Assembly (NCBI RefSeq): GCF_900105325.1
Contig: NZ_FNSU01000003.1
Span: forward strand, 3,547,501-3,611,500
Source: Pseudomonas marginalis
GTDB lineage: Bacteria > Pseudomonadota > Gammaproteobacteria > Pseudomonadales > Pseudomonadaceae
Reading direction: 5' to 3'
DNA length: 64,000 nt
Shown one piece after another: positions 32,037 to 41,745 of the stretch. The notes beneath the pieces are model-generated. The model was not told the origin of the DNA. It worked only from the letters and a program-made list of their open reading frames with translations, and made no database searches. Position numbers and translations under genes: made by a program. Within the stretch, counting starts at the first letter, position 1. The number at the start of each line of letters is the position of its first letter.

Positions 32037-34427
32037 TTAAAAAAGTGGCATACCCGCCGAATGCCCGGCGCTTTCGCCCTCGAGCGCGCTCAACAAGTGG
32101 CGCTCCAGTACCGCCTGCAGCGCCTCGAAGCGCACCGGCTTGGCCAGGCGGTCGGTGATGCCGATGCCATGACCGCGCTCGCGCTCGGACGTATTCAGCG
32201 ACGTACTCAAGGCGATCACGGGCAATTCACCGCAGCCCGGCAGTGCACGAATCTGACAACACAACGAGAAGCCGCCTTCGGGCACATCCAGCAAGACCGC
32301 GTCAAAGCTTTGCCCCTGCAAGGCCGCCAACGCCGCCGGGCCGCTGTCCACGGTTTTCACCCGGTAACCCAGCTTGAGCAACATGCCGCGCACCACCAAC
32401 TGGCCGACGCTGTTGTCATCCACCAGCAATACCGCGCAATCCTGGGGCGCGCGTTGCCGGCCGGGCGCCGGTTTTGCCTCGGGCGGCACCGGGCTGACGT
32501 TCACGTCCAGCTGGAAGCGGCTGCCCTTGTGCGGCTCGGAATGATGGGTAAGGCGCCCGCCCAACAGCTCGATCAATTGCCGGCAGATGGCCAGGCCGAT
32601 GCCCAGGCCGCCATATTCGCGGGTCATGGAGCCATCGAGTTGGAAAAAGCGCTGGTACAAGGTCGCCTCGTCAAGGAAGGCGAAGCCGATACCGGTGTCG
32701 GTCACAATGAAGCTCAGGCGCACGCCGCCATCACTGTGAGGTACACCCACCACCCGCAGGCGCACGGAGCCTTCGCGGGTGAACTTGAACGCATTGTCCA
32801 ACAGGCAATCCAGGCACTGGAGCAGTTTGTCGGCGTCACCCACCACACGGTCCGGCAGCTCATCGGCCACATCGATGGAAAATGCCAGGCCTTTGCCTTG
32901 GGCACTGGTGGTAAATTGCTGGCGCAAGGTGTCGAGCACGCCGCGCAGGCTGAACACCCGAGGCTGGGCACTCAGGCGCCCGGCCTGCAATTCGGTGAGG
33001 GTGAGGATGCCGTTGACCATGCGCATCATGTCCCGTGCCGAACCGGCGGCCGTTTGCTGGTACTGCGCCAGGTCGTCGTCCAGCGACACCGTTTGCATCA
33101 GCTCAAGGGAGCCGATCACACCGTTCATGGGCGTGCGCAGTTCGTGGGTCAGCGTCGCGAGGAATTCATCCTTGAGACGGTTGCTGCGGGCCAGTTGCTG
33201 GTTGAGCACTTCGAGCTTCTGGCTGGCATCGAACAGGATCTGCGCCTGCTGCTCACGCATGGCATTGATACGGTCGGCGAGGGCCAGGGATAGCAGCGCC
33301 ACTTCAATCGCCGAGCCGATCTGGCTGGCGTACATGGTGAGGAACACATTGGGCAGGTAGCCCAGTACCATCAGCGTGTTCACCACCCCGCCCAGCAGGA
33401 ACGCCGACCACGCGATGATGAAATACCGCGCCACCCGCTGGCCGCAGTACCAGGCCTTGATGGCGGCGACGAAGATGGTCACGGTGAATACCAGCGCCAG
33501 GCCGGTCGCCAGGCGCAAGGCCAGGGCGTAGCTGGTCAGCAGCGCCAGCGCCATCACTACGCCGCCGCATACCGCCAGTGCCAGCAAGAGCCGGTTGAGC
33601 CAGCGGCTGTGCTGCGCGGTATGCAGGAAGCTGCGGGCGAACAGGCTGCCGAACAGCGCCGCCGAACCGATCAGCAACGGCACCGCCGCATTCGCCCACC
33701 ACGGGTTGTTCGGCCAGAAGTACTGCACGGCCACGCCATTGACCGACAGTTGGTACAGGCCAAACGAGGCGATATAGAGGATGTAATACAGGTAGCTGGT
33801 GTCGCGCACGCTCAGGTAGATGAACAGGTTGTAGACCAGCATCCCCAGCAGGACGCCATAGATCACCCCCAGCACAGACAGGCGCAGCGGTTGTTGCTCC
33901 AGGTAAGCGGTGCCGGCCCAGAGCGTCAACGGCGCCTGGATCGAGCCCTCGCTTTGCAGGCGCAGGTAGAGCGTTTGCTGCTGGTCGGGCACGAAATTGA
34001 GCTTGAACAGGTAGTTGCTCTGGCTGACTTCACGACTGGAAAAAGGCAGCGCACTGCCGGTGCGGCTGGCCAGCCGATAGTTACCGGTGCCATCGTTCTG
34101 GTACAGGTCCAGATGATTCAGCGGCGGGTAAGCCAACTCCAGAAACCAGGTACGGGGGGCACGGGGGTCCTTGGCCACGTAATGCAGGTCGACCTTGAGC
34201 CAGAACACTGAGCGCGAATAGCCGGCGTTGAGGGTGGCGTTGTCATGGTGCTTGAATTGAGCAGCGTAGGCGGGGGAGCTTACTTCGGCGATGGTGAGGG
34301 CATCGGTCGGGTCTTCGAGCACTTGCATGGCTCGGCCCAGCGGCAGGCTTCGGGTGTCCTGGTTGAACTCGATGGCGCTGGCGAGCATCGGCAGCCCGCA
34401 CAACAATAAGATCAGCAAATAGCGCAT
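32037..34427 (-). CDS. ladS: hybrid sensor histidine kinase LadS
   Basis: 796 residues. Inner-membrane kinase that feeds GacS/GacA and raises rsm small RNAs, favouring attachment; the P. aeruginosa protein senses calcium. Seen: signal peptide (1-18), periplasmic 7TMR-DISMED2 domain (about 22-170), seven-helix DISM block (about 185-385), coiled coil, HisKA with phospho-His428 in THELRTPMNG, ATPase with LLDNAFKF, DTGIGF and GLGIGLAI, and a REC domain with VLLVDDN, phospho-acceptor Asp in LLDVPEGG, and AKPV. All catalytic residues are intact. Divergent from thiD, exactly as PA3974-PA3975. Confidence 0.92.
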   Translation of the reverse strand: MRYLLILLLCGLPMLASAIEFNQDTRSLPLGRAMQVLEDPTDALTIAEVSSPAYAAQFKHHDNATLNAGYSRSVFWLKVDLHYVAKDPRAPRTWFLELAYPPLNHLDLYQNDGTGNYRLASRTGSALPFSSREVSQSNYLFKLNFVPDQQQTLYLRLQSEGSIQAPLTLWAGTAYLEQQPLRLSVLGVIYGVLLGMLVYNLFIYLSVRDTSYLYYILYIASFGLYQLSVNGVAVQYFWPNNPWWANAAVPLLIGSAALFGSLFARSFLHTAQHSRWLNRLLLALAVCGGVVMALALLTSYALALRLATGLALVFTVTIFVAAIKAWYCGQRVARYFIIAWSAFLLGGVVNTLMVLGYLPNVFLTMYASQIGSAIEVALLSLALADRINAMREQQAQILFDASQKLEVLNQQLARSNRLKDEFLATLTHELRTPMNGVIGSLELMQTVSLDDDLAQYQQTAAGSARDMMRMVNGILTLTELQAGRLSAQPRVFSLRGVLDTLRQQFTTSAQGKGLAFSIDVADELPDRVVGDADKLLQCLDCLLDNAFKFTREGSVRLRVVGVPHSDGGVRLSFIVTDTGIGFAFLDEATLYQRFFQLDGSMTREYGGLGIGLAICRQLIELLGGRLTHHSEPHKGSRFQLDVNVSPVPPEAKPAPGRQRAPQDCAVLLVDDNSVGQLVVRGMLLKLGYRVKTVDSGPAALAALQGQSFDAVLLDVPEGGFSLCCQIRALPGCGELPVIALSTSLNTSERERGHGIGITDRLAKPVRFEALQAVLERHLLSALEGESAGHSAGMPLF

Positions 34428-34702
34428 AGAGCCCCAGCGTGGCCTGTCCGGTTATGTCAAAAGCCCCCATTCCTTTTGAGAAGACGTACACCGGCGGTAC
34501 AGTTAAGTTGTTTGAATCCACTTTAGCATAGCCGCTAAAGGCCATTGGACACCATTGAAATGATTTTTTGAAAGGCTCTAGAACAAGGCTTTCAGCGCGT
34601 TTCATCGACGAGAAAACACCAAAAAAAGCGGCGTTTTCGCGACAACATTCAACCATCGCCCGAAGGCCCCGCCAAAAGCGTTTGGTGGTAAGCTCGCGCA
34701 CC

Positions 34703-35500
34703 ATGAATATCTACAGCTCTCGCCCCGTTGTCCTCTGTCTCTCCGGCCATGATCCCAGTGGTGGCGCCGGCTTGCAGGCAGATATCGAAGCCCTGCTCGC
34801 CCAAGGCTGCCATGCGGCCCCGGCCGTCACTGCCCTGACCGTGCAGAACACCGTCAATGTCAGCGATTTCCGTGTACTGGACCGTGAGTGGGTACTGGCC
34901 CAGGCCAATGCCGTACTCGGTGACTCCGACGTGGCGGCGGTCAAGCTGGGCATGCTCGGCTCCACCGCAATGGTCGACACCGTGGTCGAACTGCTGCAGG
35001 CGCACCCGCACCTGCCGGTCGTGTGCGACCCGGTGCTGCGCGCCGGCGGCGGCGGCAGCCTGGGCAAGGACGAAGTCGGCTATGCCATGCGCGAGCGGCT
35101 GCTGCCGCTGTCGCTGATCGCCACGCCGAACCTGCCTGAAGCCCGTATCCTCGCCGAACTGCCCGAGGGCACCGCCGACGAATGCGCCGAGAAGCTGTTG
35201 CCGTTCATCAAGCACCTGTTGATCACCGGCGGCCATGGCGATGAGCACGAAGTGCACAACCGCCTCTACAGCCGTGATGGCACGCGCCAGACCTTTACCT
35301 GCCAGCGCCTGCCCGGCAGCTATCACGGTTCGGGCTGCACCCTGGCCAGCGCCCTGGCCGGACGGATCGCCCAAGGCGAAGGGCTGGTGAGTGCGGTGCA
35401 GTCGGCACTTAACTACACTTGGCGCACCCTGCGTGACGCCGAACAACTCGGCCAGGGCCAGTTCGTACCGCGCCGGCTGCCGCTGGATTTCTGCTCGTAA
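34703..35500 (+). CDS. thiD: hydroxymethylpyrimidine/phosphomethylpyrimidine kinase
   Basis: 265 residues from ATG 34703 (MNIYSSRPVVLCLSGHDPSGGAGLQ). Phosphorylates HMP and HMP-P for thiamin synthesis. Seen: ribokinase fold, GHDPSGGAGLQADI early (substrate loop), LTVQNTVNV, VCDPVLRAGGGGSLG, TPNLPEA, and the catalytic GSGCTLASALAG anion hole late. Length and motifs are complete. First gene of thiD-thiE-hemL. No TPP-riboswitch signature was seen in the 275-bp gap upstream. The 45-codon frame extension is not used. Confidence 0.93.
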   Translation: MNIYSSRPVVLCLSGHDPSGGAGLQADIEALLAQGCHAAPAVTALTVQNTVNVSDFRVLDREWVLAQANAVLGDSDVAAVKLGMLGSTAMVDTVVELLQAHPHLPVVCDPVLRAGGGGSLGKDEVGYAMRERLLPLSLIATPNLPEARILAELPEGTADECAEKLLPFIKHLLITGGHGDEHEVHNRLYSRDGTRQTFTCQRLPGSYHGSGCTLASALAGRIAQGEGLVSAVQSALNYTWRTLRDAEQLGQGQFVPRRLPLDFCS

Positions 35501-35532
35501 CTATCTGCTCTTAACAGCAAGAGGCCTGCCCG

Positions 35533-36162
35533 ATGAAACTACGTGGCCTTTACGCCATTACCGACAGCCAACTGTTGGCCGGCAAGTTCCTCGCCTATGT
35601 CGAAGCGGCATTGGACGGTGGCGTGACCCTGCTGCAGTACCGCGACAAAAGCAGCGACGAAGCCCGGCGCCTGCGCGAAGCGGAAAAACTGCGGGAGCTG
35701 TGCTCGCGCTACAAGACCCAGCTTACTATCAATGATGACTTCGACCTGGCCGCGCGCCTGGGCGTCGGCGTGCACCTGGGCCAGACCGATGGCCCACTGA
35801 CGCCGGCCCGTGCGTTGCTCGGTTCCAAGGCGATCATCGGCGCCACCTGCCACGGCCAGATCGAACTGGCCGAACAGGCGGCAAAAGAAGGCGCCAGCTA
35901 TGTCGCCTTCGGCCGCTTCTTCAATTCCAACACCAAGCCGGGCGCTCCGGCCGCCACCGTTGAAATGCTCGCCGAGGCCCGCAAGCGCCTGCATGTGCCG
36001 ATCTGCGTGATCGGCGGCATCACCCTGGAAAACGCCGGACCGCTGGTGGCCCATGGTGCCGACCTGCTGGCCGTGGTCCACGGCCTGTTCGGTGCCGACA
36101 GTACCCAGGAAGTCACGCGCCGCGCCCGCGCCTTCAACGACCTTCTTAAAATTTCAGTTTAG
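35533..36162 (+). CDS. thiE: thiamin-phosphate synthase
   Basis: 209 residues. Joins HMP-PP and thiazole phosphate to make thiamin phosphate. Seen: TIM barrel opening LRGLYAITDSQLLAG, LLQYRDKSSDEARR (Arg/Asp substrate site), TINDDFDLAARLGVGVHLGQTDG, GATCHGQIELA, YVAFGRFFNSNTKPGA and VIGGITLENAG with the phosphate loop. ATG preceded by AAGAGG. Starts 32 bp after thiD and ends 11 bp before hemL. Confidence 0.93.
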   Translation: MKLRGLYAITDSQLLAGKFLAYVEAALDGGVTLLQYRDKSSDEARRLREAEKLRELCSRYKTQLTINDDFDLAARLGVGVHLGQTDGPLTPARALLGSKAIIGATCHGQIELAEQAAKEGASYVAFGRFFNSNTKPGAPAATVEMLAEARKRLHVPICVIGGITLENAGPLVAHGADLLAVVHGLFGADSTQEVTRRARAFNDLLKISV

Positions 36163-36173
36163 AGAGCCCGATC

Positions 36174-37457
36174 ATGTCTCGTTCCGAAACCCTGTTTGCC
36201 GATGCCCAGAAACACATCCCCGGCGGTGTGAACTCCCCCGTGCGTGCGTTCAAAAGCGTGGGCGGCACGCCGTTGTTCTTCAAGCATGCCGAAGGCGCCT
36301 ACGTCACCGACGAAGATGACAAGCGCTACGTGGATTACGTCGGCTCCTGGGGCCCGATGATCCTCGGCCACAGCCACCCCGACGTGCTGGACGCAGTGCG
36401 CAGGCAACTGGAACACGGCCTGTCCTACGGCGCACCGACCGCCATGGAAACCGAGATGGCCGATCTGGTCTGCAGCATCGTGCCGTCGATGGAGATGGTG
36501 CGCATGGTCAGCTCCGGCACCGAAGCCACCATGAGTGCGATTCGCCTGGCCCGTGGTTTCACCGGCCGCGACAGCATCATCAAGTTCGAAGGCTGCTACC
36601 ACGGCCATTCCGATAGCCTGCTGGTCAAAGCCGGTTCCGGCGCGCTGACCCAAGGCGTACCCAGCTCGGCCGGCGTACCGGCAGCGTTCGCCAAACACAC
36701 CCTGACCCTGCCGTTCAACGACATCGGCGCCGTCGAGCAGATGCTCAGCGAAGTCGGCCAGGACGTAGCGTGCATCATCGTCGAGCCAGTGGCCGGCAAC
36801 ATGAACTGCGTGCCGCCCGCCCCGGGCTTTCTGCAAGGCCTGCGCGAACAGTGCGACAAGCACGGCGTGGTGCTGATTTTCGACGAAGTGATGACCGGCT
36901 TCCGCGTTGCCCTCGGCGGTGCCCAGGCGCACTACGGCGTCACGCCGGACCTGAGCACGTTCGGCAAGATCATCGGTGGCGGCATGCCCGTGGGCTGCTT
37001 CGGCGGCAAGCGCGAGATCATGCAGCACATCGCGCCGCTGGGCCCCGTGTACCAGGCCGGCACACTCTCGGGTAACCCGCTGGCCATGGCGGCCGGCCTG
37101 ACCACCCTGCGCCTGATCAGCCGCCCGGGCTTCCACGCCGAGCTGACCGACTACACCACCCGCCTGCTGGACGGCCTGCAACAGCGCGCCGACGCCGCCG
37201 GTATCCCGTTCGTGACCACGCAAGCGGGCGGCATGTTTGGCCTGTACTTCAGTGGTGCCGATGACATCGTCACCTTTGATGATGTGATGGGCAGCGATGC
37301 CGACCTATTCAAGCGCTTCTTCCACCTGATGCTGGAGGGCGGCGTGTACCTGGCACCGAGTGCCTTCGAAGCCGGCTTCACCTCGATCGCCCATGGCGAT
37401 GCCGAGCTGAAACTGACACTGGATGCCGCCGAACGCGCCTTCGCCGCACTGAAATAA
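36174..37457 (+). CDS. hemL: glutamate-1-semialdehyde 2,1-aminomutase
   Basis: 427 residues. Makes 5-aminolevulinate from glutamate 1-semialdehyde, the C5 route to heme. PLP class III aminotransferase. Seen: IPGGVNSPVRAF, GHSHPDVLDAVR, MVSSGTEATMSAIRLARGFTGRD, FEGCYHGHSDSLL, IFDEVMTGFR (Asp holds PLP N) and TFGKIIGGGMPVG with the PLP lysine near 265. Cytoplasmic. A 10-bp stem hairpin follows 15 bp after the stop. Large frames on the minus strand here are codon-bias shadows. Confidence 0.95.
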   Translation: MSRSETLFADAQKHIPGGVNSPVRAFKSVGGTPLFFKHAEGAYVTDEDDKRYVDYVGSWGPMILGHSHPDVLDAVRRQLEHGLSYGAPTAMETEMADLVCSIVPSMEMVRMVSSGTEATMSAIRLARGFTGRDSIIKFEGCYHGHSDSLLVKAGSGALTQGVPSSAGVPAAFAKHTLTLPFNDIGAVEQMLSEVGQDVACIIVEPVAGNMNCVPPAPGFLQGLREQCDKHGVVLIFDEVMTGFRVALGGAQAHYGVTPDLSTFGKIIGGGMPVGCFGGKREIMQHIAPLGPVYQAGTLSGNPLAMAAGLTTLRLISRPGFHAELTDYTTRLLDGLQQRADAAGIPFVTTQAGGMFGLYFSGADDIVTFDDVMGSDADLFKRFFHLMLEGGVYLAPSAFEAGFTSIAHGDAELKLTLDAAERAFAALK

Positions 37458-37471
37458 GCCGGAGCAAAAAC

Positions 37472-37496
37472 CTGACGTCGCTGTGGGCGGCGTCAG
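37472..37496 (+). terminator. hemL terminator hairpin
   Basis: CTGACGTCGC paired with GCGGCGTCAG (one G-T), 5-nt loop, then ATTTG; the U-run is short. Confidence 0.6.
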
Positions 37497-37683
37497 ATTT
37501 GCTACTTTGCCTACAGGGATTTCCTTATTTTTCCGAGAATTTACCTGCAATCCGGCAGATAACTTGCCCAAGCAGCAGAAAAACGAGTAAAGACTTTGTA
37601 AGCAGAGGCCTGCTTATTTCATAATGCGCGCTTATTGGATCCCGAGAGGGTCCGCGCGCCCCGTCAGAGGTAAGTCGATTCCC

Positions 37684-38238
37684 ATGAAACGCACCGGCCG
37701 CACCCTGGTACTGGGCTGCCTGTTGCTCCTTCAGCCGCTGCTGGCACATGCCCAGGCAGGCGGCAACTCGTTGTTAATCCCAGCGATGGGTCGTTGCACC
37801 CTCAATACCCAGCCAGACAGCCAGGCCGAAGCCCTGAGCGCGTGTCAGAAACAGGCCGACGGTGGGGATGCGCAGGCGCAATACGAGTTGGGCGAGTACT
37901 ACCACGACAGCAAAAACCCCGCCCGTGACCTCAACAAAGCCTTGAGCTACTTCGAGAAAGCCTCGCTGCAGGGCCACGCGCAGGCGCAGTTCCAGCTCGG
38001 CACCATGTTCTTCAAAGGCGAAGGCGTGCCGGCCAATAACGTCCAGGCCTATATCGTGCTGAAAATGGCCGCGGTCAACGGCGCCGAAGACGCGCTGGAC
38101 ACCGCCGACGAAGTCGCCGAGCACATGCAACGCGATGAATTGGAAGTGGCCACCCAAGTACTGGGGCAGATTTTCCGCAACTACCTGCTGGAACTGCAGA
38201 GTGCCGATGGGCGCTCGCCCTTCTCACCCCTGCCCTGA
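37684..38238 (+). CDS. Sel1-repeat (TPR-like) periplasmic protein
   Basis: 184 residues from ATG 37684 (MKRTGRTLVLGCLLLL). Seen: signal peptide of about 23 residues ending AHAQA, two Cys (CTLNT and SACQKQ) that may form a disulfide, then two Sel1 units (DAQAQYELGEYYHDSKN and HAQAQFQLGTMFFKGEGV). Sel1 repeats mediate protein contacts. Conserved at this spot in Pseudomonas (PA3978 position). Convergent with the DUF1820 gene with an 8-bp gap. Function unknown. Confidence 0.8.
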   Translation: MKRTGRTLVLGCLLLLQPLLAHAQAGGNSLLIPAMGRCTLNTQPDSQAEALSACQKQADGGDAQAQYELGEYYHDSKNPARDLNKALSYFEKASLQGHAQAQFQLGTMFFKGEGVPANNVQAYIVLKMAAVNGAEDALDTADEVAEHMQRDELEVATQVLGQIFRNYLLELQSADGRSPFSPLP

Positions 38239-38246
38239 CACCCAGC

Positions 38247-38573
38247 CTATTTCTCAGGCATCGGCATCGGAAACGGCATGACATTGCTCATGCCCCGGGC
38301 TTCGCTGATCTTCGGCGTGCCCAGGCGCTCGACTTCGTCGATGCGCACGATCGAATGCATCGGCACAAAACTGCGCACCACGCCTTCGAACTGGGCCTTG
38401 AGCTTTTCCTCGCCCGGGTCGACGACCAGCTGTGTGCGCTCGCCAAAGACGAACTCTTCCACTTCCAGGAAACCCCACAGATCACTTTGATAGATCTGCT
38501 TGGCGTACATTTCGAACACCTGGCCCTGGTTGAGGAAAATCACCTTATAGATTGGAGCTTCACGTTTGGTCAT
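38247..38573 (-). CDS. DUF1820 family protein
   Basis: 108 residues from ATG 38573 (MTKREAPIYKVIFLNQGQ); ATG 38591 is also in frame and neither has a clear Shine-Dalgarno. Seen: IYKVIFLNQGQVFEMYAKQIYQSDLWGF, EEFVFGERTQLVVDPGEEKL and RSFVPMHSIVRIDEVERLG, the conserved core of DUF1820. Small soluble protein, function unknown, found next to miaB in Pseudomonas. Divergent from miaB. Confidence 0.85.
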   Translation of the reverse strand: MTKREAPIYKVIFLNQGQVFEMYAKQIYQSDLWGFLEVEEFVFGERTQLVVDPGEEKLKAQFEGVVRSFVPMHSIVRIDEVERLGTPKISEARGMSNVMPFPMPMPEK

Positions 38574-38704
38574 GGTGGGTGAGGAACACATGGGGGATAT
38601 AAAAGAGGGCGCGAACTATAGCATGGCACCCGATGCACAGTGCTAGGAACCGATGGGCATGACCCCTATAATGCGCGGTTCTTTACAACCAGTTGACGAT
38701 TCCC

Positions 38705-40033
38705 ATGGCCAAGAAGCTTTATATCGAAACCCACGGTTGCCAGATGAACGAGTACGACAGCTCGCGCATGGTCGACCTGCTGGGTGAACACCAGGCCCTG
38801 GAAGTCACCGCCCGCGCCGAAGATGCCGACGTGATCCTGCTCAATACCTGCTCGATCCGCGAGCGGGCCCAGGACCGTGTGTACTCGCAGCTGGGCCGCT
38901 GGCGCGAATTGAAACTGGCCAACCCGGACATGGTGATCGCCGTCGGCGGTTGCGTGGCCAGCCAGGAAGGCGCCGCGATCCGCGACCGTGCGCCGTATGT
39001 CGACGTGGTCTTCGGCCCACAGACCCTGCACCGCCTGCCGGAAATGATCGACGCCGCACGCGTCACCAAGCTGCCCCAGGTCGACGTCTCGTTCCCGGAA
39101 ATCGAAAAATTCGACCACTTGCCCGAGCCGCGTATCGACGGGCCGAGCGCCTACGTGTCGGTGATGGAAGGCTGCAGCAAGTACTGCACCTTCTGTGTGG
39201 TGCCCTACACCCGTGGTGAAGAGGTCAGCCGGCCGTTTGACGACGTGCTCGCAGAAATCATCCATCTGGCCGAAAACGGCGTGCGCGAAGTGACCCTGCT
39301 GGGCCAGAACGTCAACGGCTATCGCGGCCTGACCCACGACGGGCGCCTGGCTGACCTGGCGGAGTTGATCCGCGTGGTCGCTGCGGTGGATGGCATCGAA
39401 CGCATTCGCTACACCACCTCGCACCCGCTGGAGTTCTCCGATAGCCTGATCCAGGCCCATGCCGACGTGCCGGAACTGGTCAAGCACCTGCATTTGCCGG
39501 TGCAATCGGGCTCGGACCGCATCCTCTCGGCGATGAAACGCAACCACACCGCCCTGGAATACAAATCCAAACTGCGTAAATTGCGCGCGGCGGTGCCAGG
39601 CATCTGCATCAGCTCGGACTTTATCGTCGGCTTCCCCGGCGAAACCGAGAAAGACTTCCAGCAGACCATGAAGCTGATCGAAGACGTCGGTTTCGACTTC
39701 TCCTACTCGTTCGTCTACAGCCAGCGCCCCGGCACCCCGGCGGCGGACCTGTTGGATGAAACGCCGGAAGCGCTGAAAAAAGAGCGCTTGAACGCGCTGC
39801 AACATCGCCTTAACCAGCAGGGTTTCGAGATCAGCCGACAAATGGTCGGCTCCATCCAGCGCATCCTGGTCACCGACTACTCGAAAAAAGACCCTGGCGA
39901 ATTGCAGGGCCGCACCGAGAACAACCGGATCGTCAACTTCCGTTGCGATAATCCGACATTGATCGGTCAGTTTGCCGACGTGCACATCGATGCGGCGCAA
40001 CCGCACTCGCTGCGCGGGTCGCTGGTGCAATAA
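38705..40033 (+). CDS. miaB: tRNA-2-methylthio-N6-dimethylallyladenosine synthase
   Basis: 442 residues from ATG 38705 (MAKKLYIETHGCQMN). Adds the methylthio group to i6A37 of tRNAs reading UNN codons. Seen: N-terminal UPF0004 domain with three cluster Cys (HGCQMN, NTCSIRE, VGGCVAS), radical-SAM CSKYCTFCVVPYTRG, LLGQNVNGY, and a C-terminal TRAM domain (about 375-440). Two 4Fe-4S clusters. Followed by a REPIN, then by the ybeZ-ybeY-corC-lnt genes usually in the same order. Confidence 0.95.
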   Translation: MAKKLYIETHGCQMNEYDSSRMVDLLGEHQALEVTARAEDADVILLNTCSIRERAQDRVYSQLGRWRELKLANPDMVIAVGGCVASQEGAAIRDRAPYVDVVFGPQTLHRLPEMIDAARVTKLPQVDVSFPEIEKFDHLPEPRIDGPSAYVSVMEGCSKYCTFCVVPYTRGEEVSRPFDDVLAEIIHLAENGVREVTLLGQNVNGYRGLTHDGRLADLAELIRVVAAVDGIERIRYTTSHPLEFSDSLIQAHADVPELVKHLHLPVQSGSDRILSAMKRNHTALEYKSKLRKLRAAVPGICISSDFIVGFPGETEKDFQQTMKLIEDVGFDFSYSFVYSQRPGTPAADLLDETPEALKKERLNALQHRLNQQGFEISRQMVGSIQRILVTDYSKKDPGELQGRTENNRIVNFRCDNPTLIGQFADVHIDAAQPHSLRGSLVQ

Positions 40034-40043
40034 ACCAAGTTTC

Positions 40044-40145
40044 TGTAGGAGCGAGCTTGCTCGCGAAAAACCTGAGGGCACCGCGTATATTCAGGCTGCA
40101 CGCGTTACCGTTGACGTTTTTCGCGAGCAAGCTCTCTCCTACAGA
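40044..40145. repeat. REPIN (GTAGGAGCGAGCTTGCTCGC class)
   Basis: Left 40044-40071 and right 40116-40145 face each other, between miaB and ybeZ. Confidence 0.9.
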
Positions 40146-40247
40146 ATCGCCGTCAGCCAATATGCTCCGTTTAAGTGCTTTCGCACCCGGCGTGCTGGCG
40201 TTATCCTCTCTTTCACTTAAACAGCCAAAGGGCGGCTAAAAGCAACC

Positions 40248-41252
40248 TTGAACGCACCCATAGCAGAACCCCATCGTTTTCTCCTCGAGCCCTTTGAGGC
40301 TCGCCGTTTCGCCAACCTGTGCGGACAGTTCGACGAGCACCTGCGCCTGATCGAACAACGCCTGAGCATCGAGATCCGCAATCGCGGCAATCAGTTCGAG
40401 CTCATTGGTGAACCCCAACACACCACGTCTGCAGAAAACCTGCTGCGCCGTCTCTACCGTGAAACCAAGGGTAGCGAGCTGTCGCCGGAAACGGTGCACC
40501 TGTACCTGCAGGAATCTGCCGTGGAAGACCTGGCCAACAACCCGGTGGCCGAAGCCAGCGTGGCCCTGCGCACCAAAAAAGGCATGATTCGCCCCCGCGG
40601 CTTGAATCAGCAGCGCTACGTCAAGGAAATCCTCGGCAACGACATCAACTTCGGCATCGGCCCGGCCGGTACCGGCAAGACCTACCTGGCCGTGGCCTGT
40701 GCGGTCGACGCCCTCGAGCGTGAGCAAGTACGCCGTATCCTGCTGGTGCGCCCAGCGGTCGAGGCCGGTGAAAAACTCGGCTTCCTGCCCGGCGACCTGG
40801 CCCAGAAGATCGACCCGTACCTGCGCCCGCTCTACGACGCACTGTACGAGATGCTCGGCTTTGAATACGTGGCCAAGCTGATCGAGCGCCAGGTGATCGA
40901 GATCGCCCCGCTGGCCTACATGCGCGGCCGCACCTTGAACAACAGCTTCATCATCCTCGACGAAAGCCAGAACACCACCGTCGAGCAGATGAAGATGTTC
41001 CTCACCCGGATCGGTTTCGGCTCCACCGCCGTGATCACCGGTGACGTCACCCAGGTCGACCTGCCCAAAGGCACCAAGTCCGGCCTGGCCCAGGTGATCG
41101 AGGTGCTCAAGGATGTGCCGGGTATCAGCTTCACGCACTTCATGCCCAAGGACGTGGTCCGCCACCCGCTGGTGCAGCGCATTGTCGAAGCCTACGAGCG
41201 CTTCGACCACCGCGATGACACACCGGCCAAGGACGTTCGCCGCGATGCTTGA
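40248..41252 (+). CDS. ybeZ: PhoH-family ATPase YbeZ
   Basis: 334 residues from a TTG at 40248 (MNAPIAEPHRFLLEPFEA). RNA-associated ATPase that works with YbeY in ribosome and 16S rRNA maturation. Seen: N-terminal KH-like region, Walker A GPAGTGKTYLA near 145, Walker B FIILDESQNTT near 240, sensor GDVTQVDLP. No ATG in the first 60 codons fits the family start, so TTG is chosen. Overlaps ybeY by 8 nt (ATGCTTGA). Confidence 0.9.
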   Translation: MNAPIAEPHRFLLEPFEARRFANLCGQFDEHLRLIEQRLSIEIRNRGNQFELIGEPQHTTSAENLLRRLYRETKGSELSPETVHLYLQESAVEDLANNPVAEASVALRTKKGMIRPRGLNQQRYVKEILGNDINFGIGPAGTGKTYLAVACAVDALEREQVRRILLVRPAVEAGEKLGFLPGDLAQKIDPYLRPLYDALYEMLGFEYVAKLIERQVIEIAPLAYMRGRTLNNSFIILDESQNTTVEQMKMFLTRIGFGSTAVITGDVTQVDLPKGTKSGLAQVIEVLKDVPGISFTHFMPKDVVRHPLVQRIVEAYERFDHRDDTPAKDVRRDA

Positions 41253-41703
41253 GCTTGACCTGCAGCTGGCCACCGAAGCGCCCGCCCCCAGCGAAGAACA
41301 GTTCCGTCAATGGTGCGCCCTGGCCCTGCGCCAGCGCAGCGCCGACTCGGAACTGACCATCCGCCTGGTGGACGAGCCCGAGGGCCGCGAGCTGAACCAC
41401 ACCTGGCGCCAGAAGGACTACGCGACCAACGTGCTGTCGTTTCCCGCCGATGTACCCGATGAGTTGCTGGATATCCCCCTGCTGGGCGACCTGGTGATCT
41501 GCGTCGAGGTGGTCGAGCGTGAAGCGAAGGAACAAGGCAAGGAACTTGAGGCTCACTGGGCCCATCTAGTCATCCACGGCTGCTTGCATCTCTTGGGTTA
41601 CGACCATATAGACGATGAAGAAGCCGAGGAAATGGAAGCACTGGAACGAACGTTGCTTGCAGAATTGGGTCACCCTGATCCATATGCAGACGACGAAAAC
41701 TGA
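41245..41703 (+). CDS. ybeY: endoribonuclease YbeY (rRNA maturation)
   Basis: 152 residues from ATG 41245 (MLELDLQLATEAP). Zinc RNase needed for 16S rRNA 3' processing and ribosome quality control. Seen: the zinc motif HGCLHLLGYDH at about 111-121, preceded by LGDLVICVEVVEREA. Start lies inside the ybeZ end, which implies coupling. Ends 42 bp before corC. Confidence 0.93.
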   Translation: MLELDLQLATEAPAPSEEQFRQWCALALRQRSADSELTIRLVDEPEGRELNHTWRQKDYATNVLSFPADVPDELLDIPLLGDLVICVEVVEREAKEQGKELEAHWAHLVIHGCLHLLGYDHIDDEEAEEMEALERTLLAELGHPDPYADDEN

Positions 41704-41745
41704 TCAACACTCAACTGTCACATCAAAGGATTTAGAGTAATCGCT

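Noticed and set aside
34428..34702. Possible TPP riboswitch upstream of thiD
   Set aside because: No CUGAGA and ACCUGAU-like THI-box elements seen in the gap or just before thiE.
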